From Spraguea lophii (lineage: Eukaryota; Microsporidia; Spragueidae), in assembly GCA_001887945.1 (NCBI GenBank), contig LDOQ01000212.1:124001-188000 (forward strand): a stretch of DNA of 64,000 bases, given 5' to 3'. The notes below the pieces were generated by a model. It did not search any database and was not told where the DNA came from. It worked only from the letters and a program-made list of their open reading frames with translations. Below are positions 38,281 through 49,700 of this stretch, one piece after another. The translations under genes were made by a program, and so were the position numbers. Each line of letters opens with the position of its first letter. The first letter of the stretch is position 1.

Positions 38281-39990
38281 TTATTTTTTTAATTTATAAA
38301 GAAGAATCAAAATGTCAAAAAGTTTAAATACTTTTGTATTTTCCTTTTTTATACATTTCTCAATTATATATGTTTCTTCTTTGTATTCTTTACAAAAAGT
38401 AATCGGTAGTTTTCTTGTATTTTTTATTTCTTCTAAAACCTTTTCCCTTTCCATGTGCGTTCTAAAGGGATATAATAATTCAAAATAAAGAATACCACAG
38501 TTTAATACATCTTCAGCACCACAATTATCATTATAAATTTTTCTTTCTTTTAAAATACTTTTTACACAGCAATGTGAATCATTCGAATATCTTATTTTCC
38601 TCGCACATTCAAAAGTATCGTTGCATTTTGTATACAATCCAAAATCGCCGATCTTTGCTACAAAATCACCCCGCAATTGAAAAAATATATTTCTCGCCTT
38701 TACATCGTTATGGTTTATATTTTTTGAATGTAAATATGTGAGACCTTTTACTACTTGATATATTATAGTTGCTACAAATTTTCTATTAATTAACAAGTTT
38801 TTACCTTCTTCCTTGAAACTTTTCAATACAAAATTTTTATGAACGTTTTTCTTATATCCAAATATATCTTTTATGCTGAATACTTCTTCGTGTGGATTTA
38901 AACAAAAATCAGATCCTTGGTTTACAGGTATATCAAATGAAAATTCCTTGTAATCTTTATTCTTTATGATTTCTGTTTTATAATCATTAGTTAATTCAAT
39001 AGGTCGATAATTTTCACTAAAAATATCATCCGAGGACTCTCCTATAAAACTTTCTTTTTTACGATTGGGAATTAATTCTTCGAATTTAAAGAATTCATCT
39101 TGAAGTTTAAAAGTTGATAATTTTTCTTCGGCGATAAATTGATTCTCGGAGGATAATGGTTTAGATTGACAATTAATTACAGTTTCTCCAATTGGCATGT
39201 GATTTGCATTTCTATCAATTAATTCATCATCATCAAACATTTGACTATTTTTTTCAAAATAAAAATCAAAGTTCTCTAAATCATCTTCTTTATTCGAACC
39301 TTGGCTATTAAACAGAGAAATCTTAGAGTTGAAAGATTTAGTTAAATAAAAATCCAACCAATCTTTATTATTTTTTACTTCTGAAGTGGAATCTGTAAAT
39401 TTATCAAAGTTTTCATTTTCTGAAGATTCGCATTTCTGATTTTTAACATTTTCATTTTTCTCGTTTATTTTATTTTTCATTATAAAATATTGTATATTTC
39501 TTGTATCTATAAAATCTCTAAGTGTAAATGGACAGAAATCAGATAACAAATAAGAATAATAAGATTCTTCATCATCAGTTTCTAATATACACTCATTTAT
39601 TTTATATGATGCATTGGAACTTGATATATTACAATTATCCTTTAAACTTTGTACAGGAGTAAATCCGCTTTCATATATTAATGATTTTTTAGATTTTAAA
39701 GTTTTATTCTTTGAATAGGATATTAACATTTCATTATCTTTTTTAAGAAAATTAGGTCTATGACTAATAAACAAATTATAATACTTTAATACATTTTGAT
39801 GGTTTATATAAGTTGGTAATTTTTCATTAACACTTCCTTTTGTATATTCTTCTTTATATGCTTTTACTTCTTTAATAGCATAAAGATTCATCGTTCTCTT
39901 GTTTTTAATCAAATAAACAAATCCACTAGCACCTTTCCCTATTTTTTGAACAAAATCAAATTCTTTCCAAAAATTCAAAAATGATACCAT
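38281..39990 (-). CDS. Protein kinase, eIF2-alpha-kinase-like (PERK/HRI/GCN2 group)
   Basis: The kinase N-lobe begins FVQKIGKGASGFVYLI (glycine loop, residues 14-29) with AIK lysine 40. An insert of about 80 residues leads to YYSYLLSDFCPFTLRDFIDT, like the EYCEGTLRDWID block of eIF2 kinases. A second acidic insert of over 200 residues follows. The C-lobe has YLHSKNINHNDVKARNIFF near 425 and GDFGL near 447. The late segment LYFELLYPFRTHMEREKVLEEI is very like the LFELLYPFSTQMER block of PERK and HRI. These kinases phosphorylate eIF2-alpha under stress. Oddities: HRD is HND, and no clear APE motif follows DFG. Confidence 0.75.
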   Translation of the reverse strand: MVSFLNFWKEFDFVQKIGKGASGFVYLIKNKRTMNLYAIKEVKAYKEEYTKGSVNEKLPTYINHQNVLKYYNLFISHRPNFLKKDNEMLISYSKNKTLKSKKSLIYESGFTPVQSLKDNCNISSSNASYKINECILETDDEESYYSYLLSDFCPFTLRDFIDTRNIQYFIMKNKINEKNENVKNQKCESSENENFDKFTDSTSEVKNNKDWLDFYLTKSFNSKISLFNSQGSNKEDDLENFDFYFEKNSQMFDDDELIDRNANHMPIGETVINCQSKPLSSENQFIAEEKLSTFKLQDEFFKFEELIPNRKKESFIGESSDDIFSENYRPIELTNDYKTEIIKNKDYKEFSFDIPVNQGSDFCLNPHEEVFSIKDIFGYKKNVHKNFVLKSFKEEGKNLLINRKFVATIIYQVVKGLTYLHSKNINHNDVKARNIFFQLRGDFVAKIGDFGLYTKCNDTFECARKIRYSNDSHCCVKSILKERKIYNDNCGAEDVLNCGILYFELLYPFRTHMEREKVLEEIKNTRKLPITFCKEYKEETYIIEKCIKKENTKVFKLFDILILLYKLKK

Positions 39991-40081
39991 AGGATAGATT
40001 TCTATTCTTTTTATTTACATCTTTAAAAGGAAATTTTATAAATATAAAAATAAAAGTTTTTAAAATATAATATATACGTAA

Positions 40082-40516
40082 ATGATATTTACACGGGTTT
40101 TTAATATAATTATATTTTTTTATTTCGTAATGATCGTATATGGTCAAATGTATTTTGAAAGATTTACCTTTTTAATAAAAGAAATATTTTGGATTAAGAA
40201 AACAATATTCGGTATGGTTACTAGAAACAGAGAATGTTTTTTTGTTATACTGTCAAATAAGTGTAATTTTGAATGCAATATAATAATATACAGAAACTAA
40301 AAAGAAAAATGACAATAATTTCGGGATCTAGGAGGATATAATAATGTGAAAACCGAGATTTCAATAAATCGTAATAAAAACTTTGTTAATCCAGAAAATA
40401 GTAGTATACATACTCAAAATGTTGAAAGTAAAGGATTTTTGAAAGGTGGTAAACAAACAAGAGGAAGTATTTTATTTAAAACGAAAGAGTATTTATTCGA
40501 AGAGTTAATTATTTAA
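40082..40516 (+). pseudogene. Broken gene for a secreted-type protein
   Basis: A 72-codon frame with a signal-peptide-like N-terminus (VFNIIIFFYFVMIVYGQ) stops at 40298. Two more in-frame stops follow at 40310 and 40316. The same frame then reads coding-like sequence, FRDLGGYNNVKTEISINRNK and onward to LFEELII, and stops at 40514. Having both parts in one frame around a 20-base stop cluster suggests a decayed gene of about 144 codons. It is divergent from the kinase, 91 bases away. Not recognised. A chance 72-codon frame is the alternative. Confidence 0.35.
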
Positions 40517-40967
40517 GATAACATAACAATAAGTTTATTATTATTATTTTTATTTTTCTGAATTACAATTTTTAAAAGTTAATGACGAAGTTTACTAATT
40601 ATCTGTTTAATTGTGAATCATTAAATTTATTCTTTTGAATATACATTTATATTATAAATATTTGTTTCATCCATATTATCTGCTGTAATACTAAATATGA
40701 AAACATAAATTAAACGAAATATAACATTATCTATATAATAACATTTTTTATTAAAATTTCTTATGAATTTAAATACGCTAATAATAAAAAATAAAAGATC
40801 GCCAAAAGTTTTAAATAATCATGGTTTTCAAAATATAAACAATGTATTGATAAATTAAACTATTGCCTTGAAAGTTCAATCTATTAAATTTATTCATTAT
40901 TTTAAAATACCTATTTATAGAAATAATAAAAATTAAAAGTATATAAACAGAATTATAGTTAAGGTGT
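40517..40967. other. Intergenic, AT-rich
   Basis: Spacer upstream of the homeobox pair. No CCC, no repeat tail, no other gene signal. Confidence 0.5.
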
Positions 40968-41441
40968 ATGTGTAAAACTGTTTCCTTTGACGAAATATTA
41001 CGACTTTTTATTGATTTCTCTCATGGTATTATAACTCAGGATTATTTCCTGAAAACATTATCTGATATTGATTTTAATTTTTTAGAAATAAATGAAGATA
41101 ATACGGCAAAGATCTTAGGTGTGTGGGAAATGATAAAATATCTTGAAGAAAAAATTTTTTTAGAAGATTTTATTAATGATATAAAAATTTTAAAAAAATC
41201 TTATTTTGAAAAAATAGAAAGTTTATCAAAGATAAAATTTAAAAAGAATATATTTTCAAGAGAAATTATTAAAATATTGAAAAAATGGTTTAATGAAAAT
41301 ATTAACTATCCATATCCTTCTGAGATCGAAAAGCAGAATTTGTCATGTGTAACAGGGCTTACTTTAACACAGATAAAAAATTGGTTTATTAATGCAAGGA
41401 GGAGAATTCTACCGCGCAAAAATGGAAATAAAGTTAAATGA
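40968..41441 (+). CDS. TALE homeodomain transcription factor (first of a tandem pair)
   Basis: 157 aa. The C-terminal 60 residues are a homeodomain with the three-residue loop extension that defines TALE proteins: NINYPYPSEIEKQNL between helices 1 and 2, then LTQIKNWFINARRRILP as recognition helix with the conserved W, F, N and R. The N-terminal ~90 residues are helical and could mediate dimerisation, as in fungal HD1/HD2 mating-type factors. It lies 302 bases upstream of a second TALE gene in the same direction. No CCC motif at the start. Paired homeobox genes have been discussed as a possible mating-type locus in Encephalitozoon cuniculi. Confidence 0.9.
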   Translation: MCKTVSFDEILRLFIDFSHGIITQDYFLKTLSDIDFNFLEINEDNTAKILGVWEMIKYLEEKIFLEDFINDIKILKKSYFEKIESLSKIKFKKNIFSREIIKILKKWFNENINYPYPSEIEKQNLSCVTGLTLTQIKNWFINARRRILPRKNGNKVK

Positions 41442-41743
41442 AAATTCATTTTGAAATATTTGAAGTTAATATGTTTTTTTTAATTTATATTGGATTATCA
41501 TATTGTTAGAATAAAAATTTTAAAGTATAAACACAAAAATTTTTCTATTTCCTGTCAAAAATCTTTATAGGACGAATATCAACATAATTGAATTAAATTC
41601 AAAAAGAAGTAAAATTTATTATATATCTAACTTTTATTCATAGTTTTAGGAAAATTCAAAAAATTTCTAAGAAATTTGATTTTTGGAATTGAAGATGTCA
41701 AAAATATTCAAGTTTATAAGATTCACAGAGCAATGATGAAACC
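41442..41743. other. Spacer between the two homeobox genes
   Basis: 302 bases, AT-rich. No third gene. It is long enough to hold a separate promoter for the second gene. Confidence 0.5.
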
Positions 41744-42316
41744 ATGGATATAAATGCCTTTAGATTATTTAAAAGAGTTTTACATCTTGAAAGACAGTAT
41801 ATTAACAATCAATTAAGTGTCGATGAACTACATAAGAATTTAGAAGATTTCCATCGTGATATATCTACATTGAAATTAAATAAAGAAAATAGAACATCCA
41901 TTTCCTATGCTACAGCCATGGTATTAGTGTTAGATAGGTTAGAAAAATCTATTAAACTAAACGATATAACCTTATATCAATTTGAAGAATATAAAAATAA
42001 TTTTATCGAACTAACAAAGCAAATATCAAATTTAGAAAATGTATATCAGGATTATCAATATATGAATGAAATTGATACTGCAGAACTTATCCAATCAAAA
42101 AAGAAATGCACCAGGGCGAATTATCCTAAACAAATTGCTGGAATATTAAAAGGATGGTTATTTGAAAATCAGGATAATCCATATCCAACAGAGAAAGAAA
42201 AAATCATGTTATCCAATAAAACAGGCTTAGACCAAACCCAAATAAACAATTGGTTTATTAATGCAAGAAGAAGAATTCTTCCGGGAATTAAAAAGAAATT
42301 TGGTAATAGGATATGA
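41744..42316 (+). CDS. TALE homeodomain transcription factor (second of a tandem pair)
   Basis: 190 aa. The homeodomain at about residues 125-185 has the TALE loop QDNPYPTEKEKIML and recognition helix QTQINNWFINARRRILPG. Outside it, the N-terminus is helical (HLERQYINNQLSVDELHKNL and following). The two tandem products share the homeodomain closely but differ in the N-terminal half, so they are old paralogues and not a fresh duplication. The second has a more basic C-terminal tail (KKKFGNRI). DNA targets are unknown. A CC-ATG context (AAACCATGG) is present but no CCC. Confidence 0.9.
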   Translation: MDINAFRLFKRVLHLERQYINNQLSVDELHKNLEDFHRDISTLKLNKENRTSISYATAMVLVLDRLEKSIKLNDITLYQFEEYKNNFIELTKQISNLENVYQDYQYMNEIDTAELIQSKKKCTRANYPKQIAGILKGWLFENQDNPYPTEKEKIMLSNKTGLDQTQINNWFINARRRILPGIKKKFGNRI

Positions 42317-43715
42317 ACTAATTAAACATTATTTTTTTATTTCTTAATCCAATGAACCTCAGAAATGATTTTTATTTTTTATATTTGTATTCAAAGAATT
42401 CTAGTATGTTGCGATATATTATTGTTTGAGATCATTTATTCTTTAAAACACGTAGTATACATATATAATCCTAGTTAATTACAGTATATATCACCTTTGA
42501 TTTGTATTATATCCTGTATATTTTTGATTTCTTATCACGAACTAGTTTTATTACGATTATAACATTTATTTTGAGACAATATCAAGCGTGTCAGCAATCA
42601 GCCATGAATTATAACCATATTAATTAACAATTCATTATTATAACATTTAAGTACATCATATTAATTTATATATAATTTTATTCATCAAATTATATTCTAA
42701 TTGTTTATTATTATAAATTTTTAGCACGATCTCCTGAGTAAAGGATTAAAGATATCCATTAATCAAATGCGTGCTACAAGTAAAAACTACTTAAACACAT
42801 CTATAAATATTTCAAAATTTTACACATTCAATTTATAGTAATCGTATGAATTATTGTAGGAATAGTAAAAAATAGATGGAATTTTATTTTTTCAAAAACT
42901 CAAAAATTTTTCTTATCATAAAATTAAAATTGAGATAATTATATCATTCCCGAAAATAGAAATCAAATATCATTAATAATTTAGGTAAAAGTTGTTAATC
43001 AGTATCCTCAACAAAATCAAAAAAAAAGAAATATAAAATAAACAGGATTTATATAAATTATATAATAAAAATATACATATTTTTTCTTATCTTGTCATGT
43101 GTGTTTTGACAGAAAATACGAAATATTGTAGATGCAAACCATGGAATTGAAAGTTAATACCAAATTTGATAGATTTGTATAGAAATATAATGATAAAATG
43201 GATTCTAAAAAGACTATTTAAGTTTGTAAACTTTCGAAATTTAGTATAATTCGATTTTTTTTACAGAACACATATACAAGTATCAAAATAACCGACAAAA
43301 ATATGCAAGTAAAAGATTGAAAAAAAGTACAATTTAAATTACAGGTTAGGTTGTTTTGAACTAAAAATACATTTAAGATTCACGAGACAATCAAATATAA
43401 AAAATATTTTATAAACTTAATAAATACAGAAATTCATAGACAAAATACAGAGAGTTTATGACAATAGATAAAAAATTATCTTAAAAAAATATCTATTTAA
43501 ATTTAAAAAGAATTTAAACATGTTAATTTTCATCTATTTTACTTATAAAAAACCCAAAAACGTTTTAAAAATTTTTATCGAATACGAAACGTTTATTTTA
43601 AATTATTAATTTCCTTTTATATTTTGTTTTGGAATACTGGTTCACATTTTTACCATAAATTTTTTTTTAAAAAACAATTCATAAAAGAAAAATATAATAA
43701 ATAAATATTTTTATT
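42317..43715. other. Long intergenic region downstream of the homeobox pair
   Basis: 1.4 kb without a gene. It contains one unusually GC-containing inverted repeat (42722-42776). The rest is AT-rich with nothing recognised. Confidence 0.5.
42722..42776. repeat. Inverted repeat with nested stems
   Basis: TAGCACG at 42722 pairs perfectly with CGTGCTA at 42770. Inside, TCCT/AGGA (42732-42745) and TTAA/TTAA (42746-42762) can form two further stems. The outer stem is GC-rich for this region. It could be a small structured RNA or simply a chance palindrome. Confidence 0.35.
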
Positions 43716-45029
43716 TTATTCTTTAAGACTTTGTTTATAATCCTCATTACAAAGGTTTATGAAATTATTATGTTGTTTTTTATTCAAAACACATATTCTG
43801 TACGTTTGTCCATTGAAACATATTTCATCACTAAGTAAATTATGATTTAAAAGATATATTTCATCGTTTTTCACAGGAAATTTCCTAAGATCATTTTCAG
43901 AATACTCTGGAAATAAAAGCTTAATTTCGGCAAGGTCTTCCTTATTAACCGTATTGAGTTTTGAAATCCATAAAATTTCTTGTGCTTCTTGTTTTGTATT
44001 ATTATATAAATCTAATATCCATTGAAATGGTGTATTGATTATTCTTTCTGATATCACAACATTTAATTTTTTTGTATTAATTTTTTTCTTTGTTAAAATT
44101 TGTGATAATTTCTTATGAAATTGGTTATCACAAAGATTTTCGAATTCAGAATATTTGATATATCCAAATACAGCGAAAACAATATCTGTATGTTTTGCTA
44201 CAAATAAACTGTCGCATTTAAATAATTTATCGGTATCAAGGAATGTTAAATGGTGTGTAAAAGATAAAACATTTCCAATAAGGTCATCTGTTAAAGGGGT
44301 TATATCTTTTTCTAAGCAGCTTATATCTATTGATGAATATTCTGTTTCTTCTTCATCAATATCTTCAATATTAAGATCGATTATTTCATCGTCACTTTTA
44401 TTTTGTGTTTCTTCTTCTTCATTATACTTAACTTTTTTCTTTTGATTAGATTCAGAACCCTTTTTCTTGTCATTTGATTTGCTTTTTTTTGTGCCCTTTT
44501 TCGATTTATTGTCAGTATTGTCTTTTTTTGAAGTTTTTTTATTATTAGATTTTTCTGTCATTTTCTCTAATTCATGATTATGTTTTTGGGCATTTTTACT
44601 TTTACTATCTACCTCATCAAGGTTTTTATTATCTTTTTTAATTTCTTTATTTTTCTTTATTACAACTGTAGCTTTAGACCCAGATTTTATTTCAGAAGTT
44701 TTATTTCGAAGTTTTGAATTACTGATTCCGGTCTTATCCTTTTTACTCTTAGATTCTTCTGTTTTTTCTTTTTTAATTATATTTGAATCTTTATTATCAT
44801 TTTTAGAAATATTATTATCTTTAATAGAATCAATTATTTGTTCATCCTTAACTTTTTCTAATTCATCTTTTACATTTTTATTTATACCTTTTGTCTTGTT
44901 ATCGGTGACATTATTTACTTTTTTGTTTATATTAACAACACATTTATATTTTTTAGGACTTTTCTTGTTTTTTATAGCAGTACTAACACTTTCTGTTGGT
45001 TTAGACTGAGAATCTTTTTTTGCACACAT
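43716..45029 (-). CDS. BCP1: BCP1/BCCIP-like protein with long Lys-rich N-terminus
   Basis: 437 aa. The first ~210 residues are Lys/Asp/Ser low complexity. The C-terminal half is folded: LNVVISERIINTPFQWILDLY near residue 320 parallels LLLSERFINVPPQIALPMY of BCCIP, followed by a segment with KFPVKNDEIYLL and the closing ICFNGQTYRICVL strand. An upstream part (DDLIGNVLSFTHHL and FVAKHTDIVFAVFGYI) fits the N-terminal BCP1 fold. Yeast Bcp1 is a chaperone for ribosomal protein uL14 and is involved in nuclear export. The length is larger than usual because of the Lys-rich tail. TCCC abuts the ATG. Confidence 0.58.
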   Translation of the reverse strand: MCAKKDSQSKPTESVSTAIKNKKSPKKYKCVVNINKKVNNVTDNKTKGINKNVKDELEKVKDEQIIDSIKDNNISKNDNKDSNIIKKEKTEESKSKKDKTGISNSKLRNKTSEIKSGSKATVVIKKNKEIKKDNKNLDEVDSKSKNAQKHNHELEKMTEKSNNKKTSKKDNTDNKSKKGTKKSKSNDKKKGSESNQKKKVKYNEEEETQNKSDDEIIDLNIEDIDEEETEYSSIDISCLEKDITPLTDDLIGNVLSFTHHLTFLDTDKLFKCDSLFVAKHTDIVFAVFGYIKYSEFENLCDNQFHKKLSQILTKKKINTKKLNVVISERIINTPFQWILDLYNNTKQEAQEILWISKLNTVNKEDLAEIKLLFPEYSENDLRKFPVKNDEIYLLNHNLLSDEICFNGQTYRICVLNKKQHNNFINLCNEDYKQSLKE

Positions 45030-45120
45030 GGGAACATAAAATTTAAAAAAATATAAAATAAAGAAGAAAGCCTCTTAAAAAAATAAGATATTTACTATTC
45101 TAACTATTTTATTTAAAAGA

Positions 45121-46497
45121 TTACACATATAATCTTATATAACCACTTGACTCGAAAGGATAATCGTAATAGGATCCATCTGAATTAGATCCTAGTGGAT
45201 TCTTTTTGATTTCTTCCATGCAACCTTTTAATACAATTTTTATTTCATTTTCTAATTCTGCTTCAAACATTTCAAATTTTGACATAAACCTTCTTTCCAA
45301 ATCTAACAATTGCGATCTAATATGATCCATATTATTATGTTCTTGTACATAAGGAGTATGTCTTGTATTAGCCTGTGGATTCAAAAGTTTATTTATATCC
45401 TTTATATTCATATCTAACTCTTCCTTTCTATTTTCAGTTTCTACCGTATTAATTTCTTTCACTATGCTATCTAAATCATCATAAAAGGTAAAATCTTGAT
45501 CATCCGCTCTTAGAAGAGCAGCTATCCTACCTGGAGATATACTACTTAGATCAATTAGCAAAGAAATTAAGTTTTCTTTAAATGTTGTCATATTCTTTGT
45601 ATAGATTGAATTATATGAGCACTTATTTTTTTCTAAGATACTTTCAATCGAAGATTTTAGGTATTTATTATTTTCAGATGTATTTTCAGGTACATAAGAA
45701 GTTCGAACCATTGGAGTGTGAAGATTTTCTAAAATTGAATTAATAGATCTTGTATAATCTGCTTTTGTTTGATATTTAAAATCATTTGCTTTTTGCTTTA
45801 TCTTATCAAGTAATTTGCCTACACATGCATTTTTGAGATCGTTTATATGCATACCGTATACTTTTGAGTTATTTTTTATTCCTTCTGGTGGTGTAGGCAT
45901 AAACTCCGGGGGTGAATAACGTCTAGTAGGACTAACTCTTGAATGATTATTTGAAGGCGTATGGTTTTCTTCAGATACTTTGGATGTTTCTTTAGTTTTT
46001 GTATTGTTTTTAGATGTTCCTTTTTGATCACACGGTACCGTGATTATATATATAGGACTTGGTGCTTCTGGGCTAGTAGTTTGTCTCTTTTTGACTTCCG
46101 TTTTATACGCATTTCTAGATGCAACCCTTTTCTTTTTGATTACAGGCTCTTTTTTTCTCGTTTTTGGAGTATCAATTTCGGCAGTCTCATCGATCGACAT
46201 TCCATCTTCATCGGCCGTATTTTCTGTTTTGCTATGAACTTTTTTATTAGAAACAACATAAACATTAGGAGCTACCCCATTGGATGTTGAAACTTGAGGC
46301 TTCTGAATACCAATCTTGGGATAAGGAACATCGCCATTTGCAGTGAGAAGAGATACACAATCATTAGGTAAAAATATACCATCATCTTCCATATATCCAA
46401 AAGGGTCTATAGAACAATTATATCCTGGACAAAATTCACTGGTATCGTTATAAACAATTGAGATTAGCAGTAAAAAACACACCGAAATTTTTAACAT
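45121..46497 (-). CDS. Secreted orphan protein with basic disordered middle
   Basis: Not recognised. The signal peptide MLKISVCFLLLISIVYN is followed by a Cys-containing N-terminal block (FCPGYNCSIDP and DCVSLL). A Lys/Thr/Ser/Pro-rich disordered region of about 110 residues includes SPTRRYSPPEFMPTPPEG. The C-terminal 220 residues look helical with only two Cys. Base composition is less AT-biased than in the adjacent Pol I gene. A short CACCT precedes the ATG but not CCC. The features suit an exported spore-wall or polar-tube-associated protein, but this is inference from topology. Confidence 0.8.
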   Translation of the reverse strand: MLKISVCFLLLISIVYNDTSEFCPGYNCSIDPFGYMEDDGIFLPNDCVSLLTANGDVPYPKIGIQKPQVSTSNGVAPNVYVVSNKKVHSKTENTADEDGMSIDETAEIDTPKTRKKEPVIKKKRVASRNAYKTEVKKRQTTSPEAPSPIYIITVPCDQKGTSKNNTKTKETSKVSEENHTPSNNHSRVSPTRRYSPPEFMPTPPEGIKNNSKVYGMHINDLKNACVGKLLDKIKQKANDFKYQTKADYTRSINSILENLHTPMVRTSYVPENTSENNKYLKSSIESILEKNKCSYNSIYTKNMTTFKENLISLLIDLSSISPGRIAALLRADDQDFTFYDDLDSIVKEINTVETENRKEELDMNIKDINKLLNPQANTRHTPYVQEHNNMDHIRSQLLDLERRFMSKFEMFEAELENEIKIVLKGCMEEIKKNPLGSNSDGSYYDYPFESSGYIRLYV

Positions 46498-46746
46498 AGG
46501 TGTAACTTTTCTTCTCTTTAAATACTTTTAAAAGGTTCTAGAAATTAATATATCATAAACTATTATTATGTATTACAAATGAATTTTATTAAAAACATAT
46601 AATATGTATTTAATATTAATACCATGTCATCTATTAAATCAATATTATAAATATACATATATATTTTAATTTATCATTTTCCAACAATATTTTTATTTTT
46701 TTCGAAAAAAATATAAAACTTTAAAAAAATTTCGTTTTTTTTGACC

Positions 46747-49700
46747 ATGTCACTTATTTTCTCTCCCGAGAACGTATCGTTTGATTTTTACAAAAATGAT
46801 GATATAGAGAAAATTTCAGTTGCTGAGATAAAATCTATTCTTGCATTTGATTCTTTTGGTCATCCTCTTCCCGATGGCTTGTATGATCTACGGATGGGTC
46901 CTCTTTCCCCAGAAAAAAGCTGTGAAACATGCAAATTATCATATTTCAATTGTCAAGGACATTTTGGAAGAATAAATCTTGGTGTATATGTTTATAATCC
47001 ATTATGCTTTGCACAGCTCTATAAGCTGATAAGAGCTTCATGTATAAAATGTAATAGATTTAATGCAACGGATGAGCAAAAAATATTTATACAAAAAGAT
47101 TTACTTGCAATAAAATATACAGAAGAAAGTAAAATTAACGCAGATAACTTGCAAATACATCATAACTTAACAAATGAATTTTTTAAAGGCTGTCACACTA
47201 GAAAGATATGCATACATTGTAAAACTCGTTATCCTAAATATATTAAAGGAAGGAATTTGAGGATTCTTAAAGAAATTGATGGTACACCAATGTTTATAAG
47301 ACCAGATGAGTTGGTTGAAAATCTTAAAGGTTTGTTTGAAACAGAAGTAGAATTATGTCATGCTATATTTGGTACAAATGATCATTTAATGTTTTTTGTA
47401 AAAAATATAATTGTACAACCAAATAAATTCAGACCAGTTAGTTATAATGATGGTAAGCTTTATGAAAATAATCGAAATATGATTCTTACTTCAATAATCA
47501 AAGAAACAATAAAAGTTCAAAGAGAAGCTAGCGATGAAAATATAGGAAATTTACAAAGGTTGGTTTATTTTTATTTTGATTCGTCAAAAAATGAAAATAA
47601 AAACATTCCTGGAATGAAGCAGATTTTAGAAAAGAAAGAAGGTCTATTCAGACAGAATATGATGGGAAAGAGAGTAAACTATGCCGCTAGATCTGTTATC
47701 TCCCCAGATCCTAATCTTGAACCTCGAGAAGTCGGAGTTCCTCAGATATTTGCAGAAACATTGACTTTCCCAGAGCAGGTTACACCTTATAACTTAGAGA
47801 AGCTAAGACAACTCGTATTGAATGGATCGAAATATCCAGGATGTGTTTATATAGAAGAAAATGGTGTTTTAAGAAATATCAAATTTATATCAGATAAAGA
47901 CAGAATAATTGCTGCAAACCAATTGTTACAAGGAAATAAGCGTGTATGGAGACATTTACAAAATGGTGATTTTGTCCTATTAAACAGACAGCCAACTCTT
48001 CATAAACCTAGTATTATGGGTCATATAGTTAGAGTACTACCCGAAGAAAAAACCATTAGGTTTAATTATGCAAACTGCAGCTCATACAATGCAGATTTTG
48101 ATGGGGACGAGATGAACATACATTTTGTTCAAAGCCATATTTCAAGAGCTGAAGTTCAGAATGTTTGTTTGAATGATAATAACTATCTTGTATCAACTGA
48201 TGGTAATCCAATACGTGGTCTTATTCAGGATTATATAGTTGTTTGTAGTAGAATGACTTTAAAAAATACGTTTTATAGTGAAGAACAATACAAAGCAATC
48301 GTTAACAACGGATTGAGCTGCGGGATAGGTACAGATAGATTAAAAAAACTTTTAAAACGAAAAATTATCTTGGAAAAACCGTGTATAAAAACACCCGTTA
48401 AAATTTATTCTGGTAAACAAATAATTTCCACAATTCTTAAAAATTTAGGATTAAAAATAAATATTAAAGAAGTAAATAGATTGAATAAACAATTGATTAA
48501 TGAATATGAGGATGAAAGAATAGTACAAATAGTTGATGGAACATTGGTTAGTGGTGTTTTAGACAAAAGCCAAATAGGACCATCGGCCTTCGGATTAGTA
48601 CATGCATGTGGAGAAGTATATGGTTATGAAGTCTGTAATGATTTATTTACTGTATTTGGTAGAATTTTAAACAAAGAAATCATGTATAATGGGTTTACCA
48701 CAGGTATAGATGATTTACTCCTTGATCAAGAAGCGGAGAAAGAAAGAAACAGAATTATATTAGAGGGTATTGAAGAAGGTAAAAATATTGCACGAAAACA
48801 AATGACGGATATGTATTTCAGAGATCAAGAAAAAGTTAAAGAAATTGATATGATGACAATGCGAAAAATGAATGAAGTCACAACTAAAATTTTAAATAAT
48901 TCATTGGTAACTGGACAGAAGAAAAAATACCCAAATAACGGTATGGGTCTTATTATTAATTCAGGTGCTAGAGGTTCTATTGTTAACTTAAGTCAAATTT
49001 CCGCTTTATTAGGACAGCAAGAATTAGAAGGTAGAAGAGTTCCATTAATGATATCTGGTGCTTCTTTACCATGTTTCAAACCTTATGATCCAAATCCTAT
49101 CACTGGAGGTTTTATTTTCCATAGATTTTTAACCGGACTTCAACCCGCAGAATATTTTTTCCATTGTATGGCAGGAAGAGAAGGTTTAATGGATACTGCT
49201 GTTAAAACGCACGTTTCTGGATATTTACAAAGATCATTAATTAAACATTTAGAGAGTCTTAAAGTAGAGTATGATCATACTGTTAGATCTGATAAAAGAG
49301 TTATTTCATTTAAATACGGTGAGGATGGATTGGATCCTCGAAAAGAAAAATATTTGAAAAGAATGGATTTCCTAGAAGACAACAAAAAAGAAATTGCAAA
49401 GGGCCAAGACGTTGATATATATTCATATAAAAAAGAAAGAGCATATATAGAACCCGGCGAACCAGTGGGTATTATTGCAGCACAATCTATAGGAGAACCT
49501 TCAACACAAATGACTTTGAACACCTTCCATTTGGCTGGTGTTGGTGGTGGAAATGTAACACTTGGTATGCCTAGATTAAAAGAAATTGTTATGGTAGCAT
49601 CCAAAGAAATTAAAAATCCTTATGTAAAAGTGAATATTAATGAAAACTTTTTAAATAATAAAGATTTTATAAAATTAGAAAAGGTAATGTTATCTGAGTG

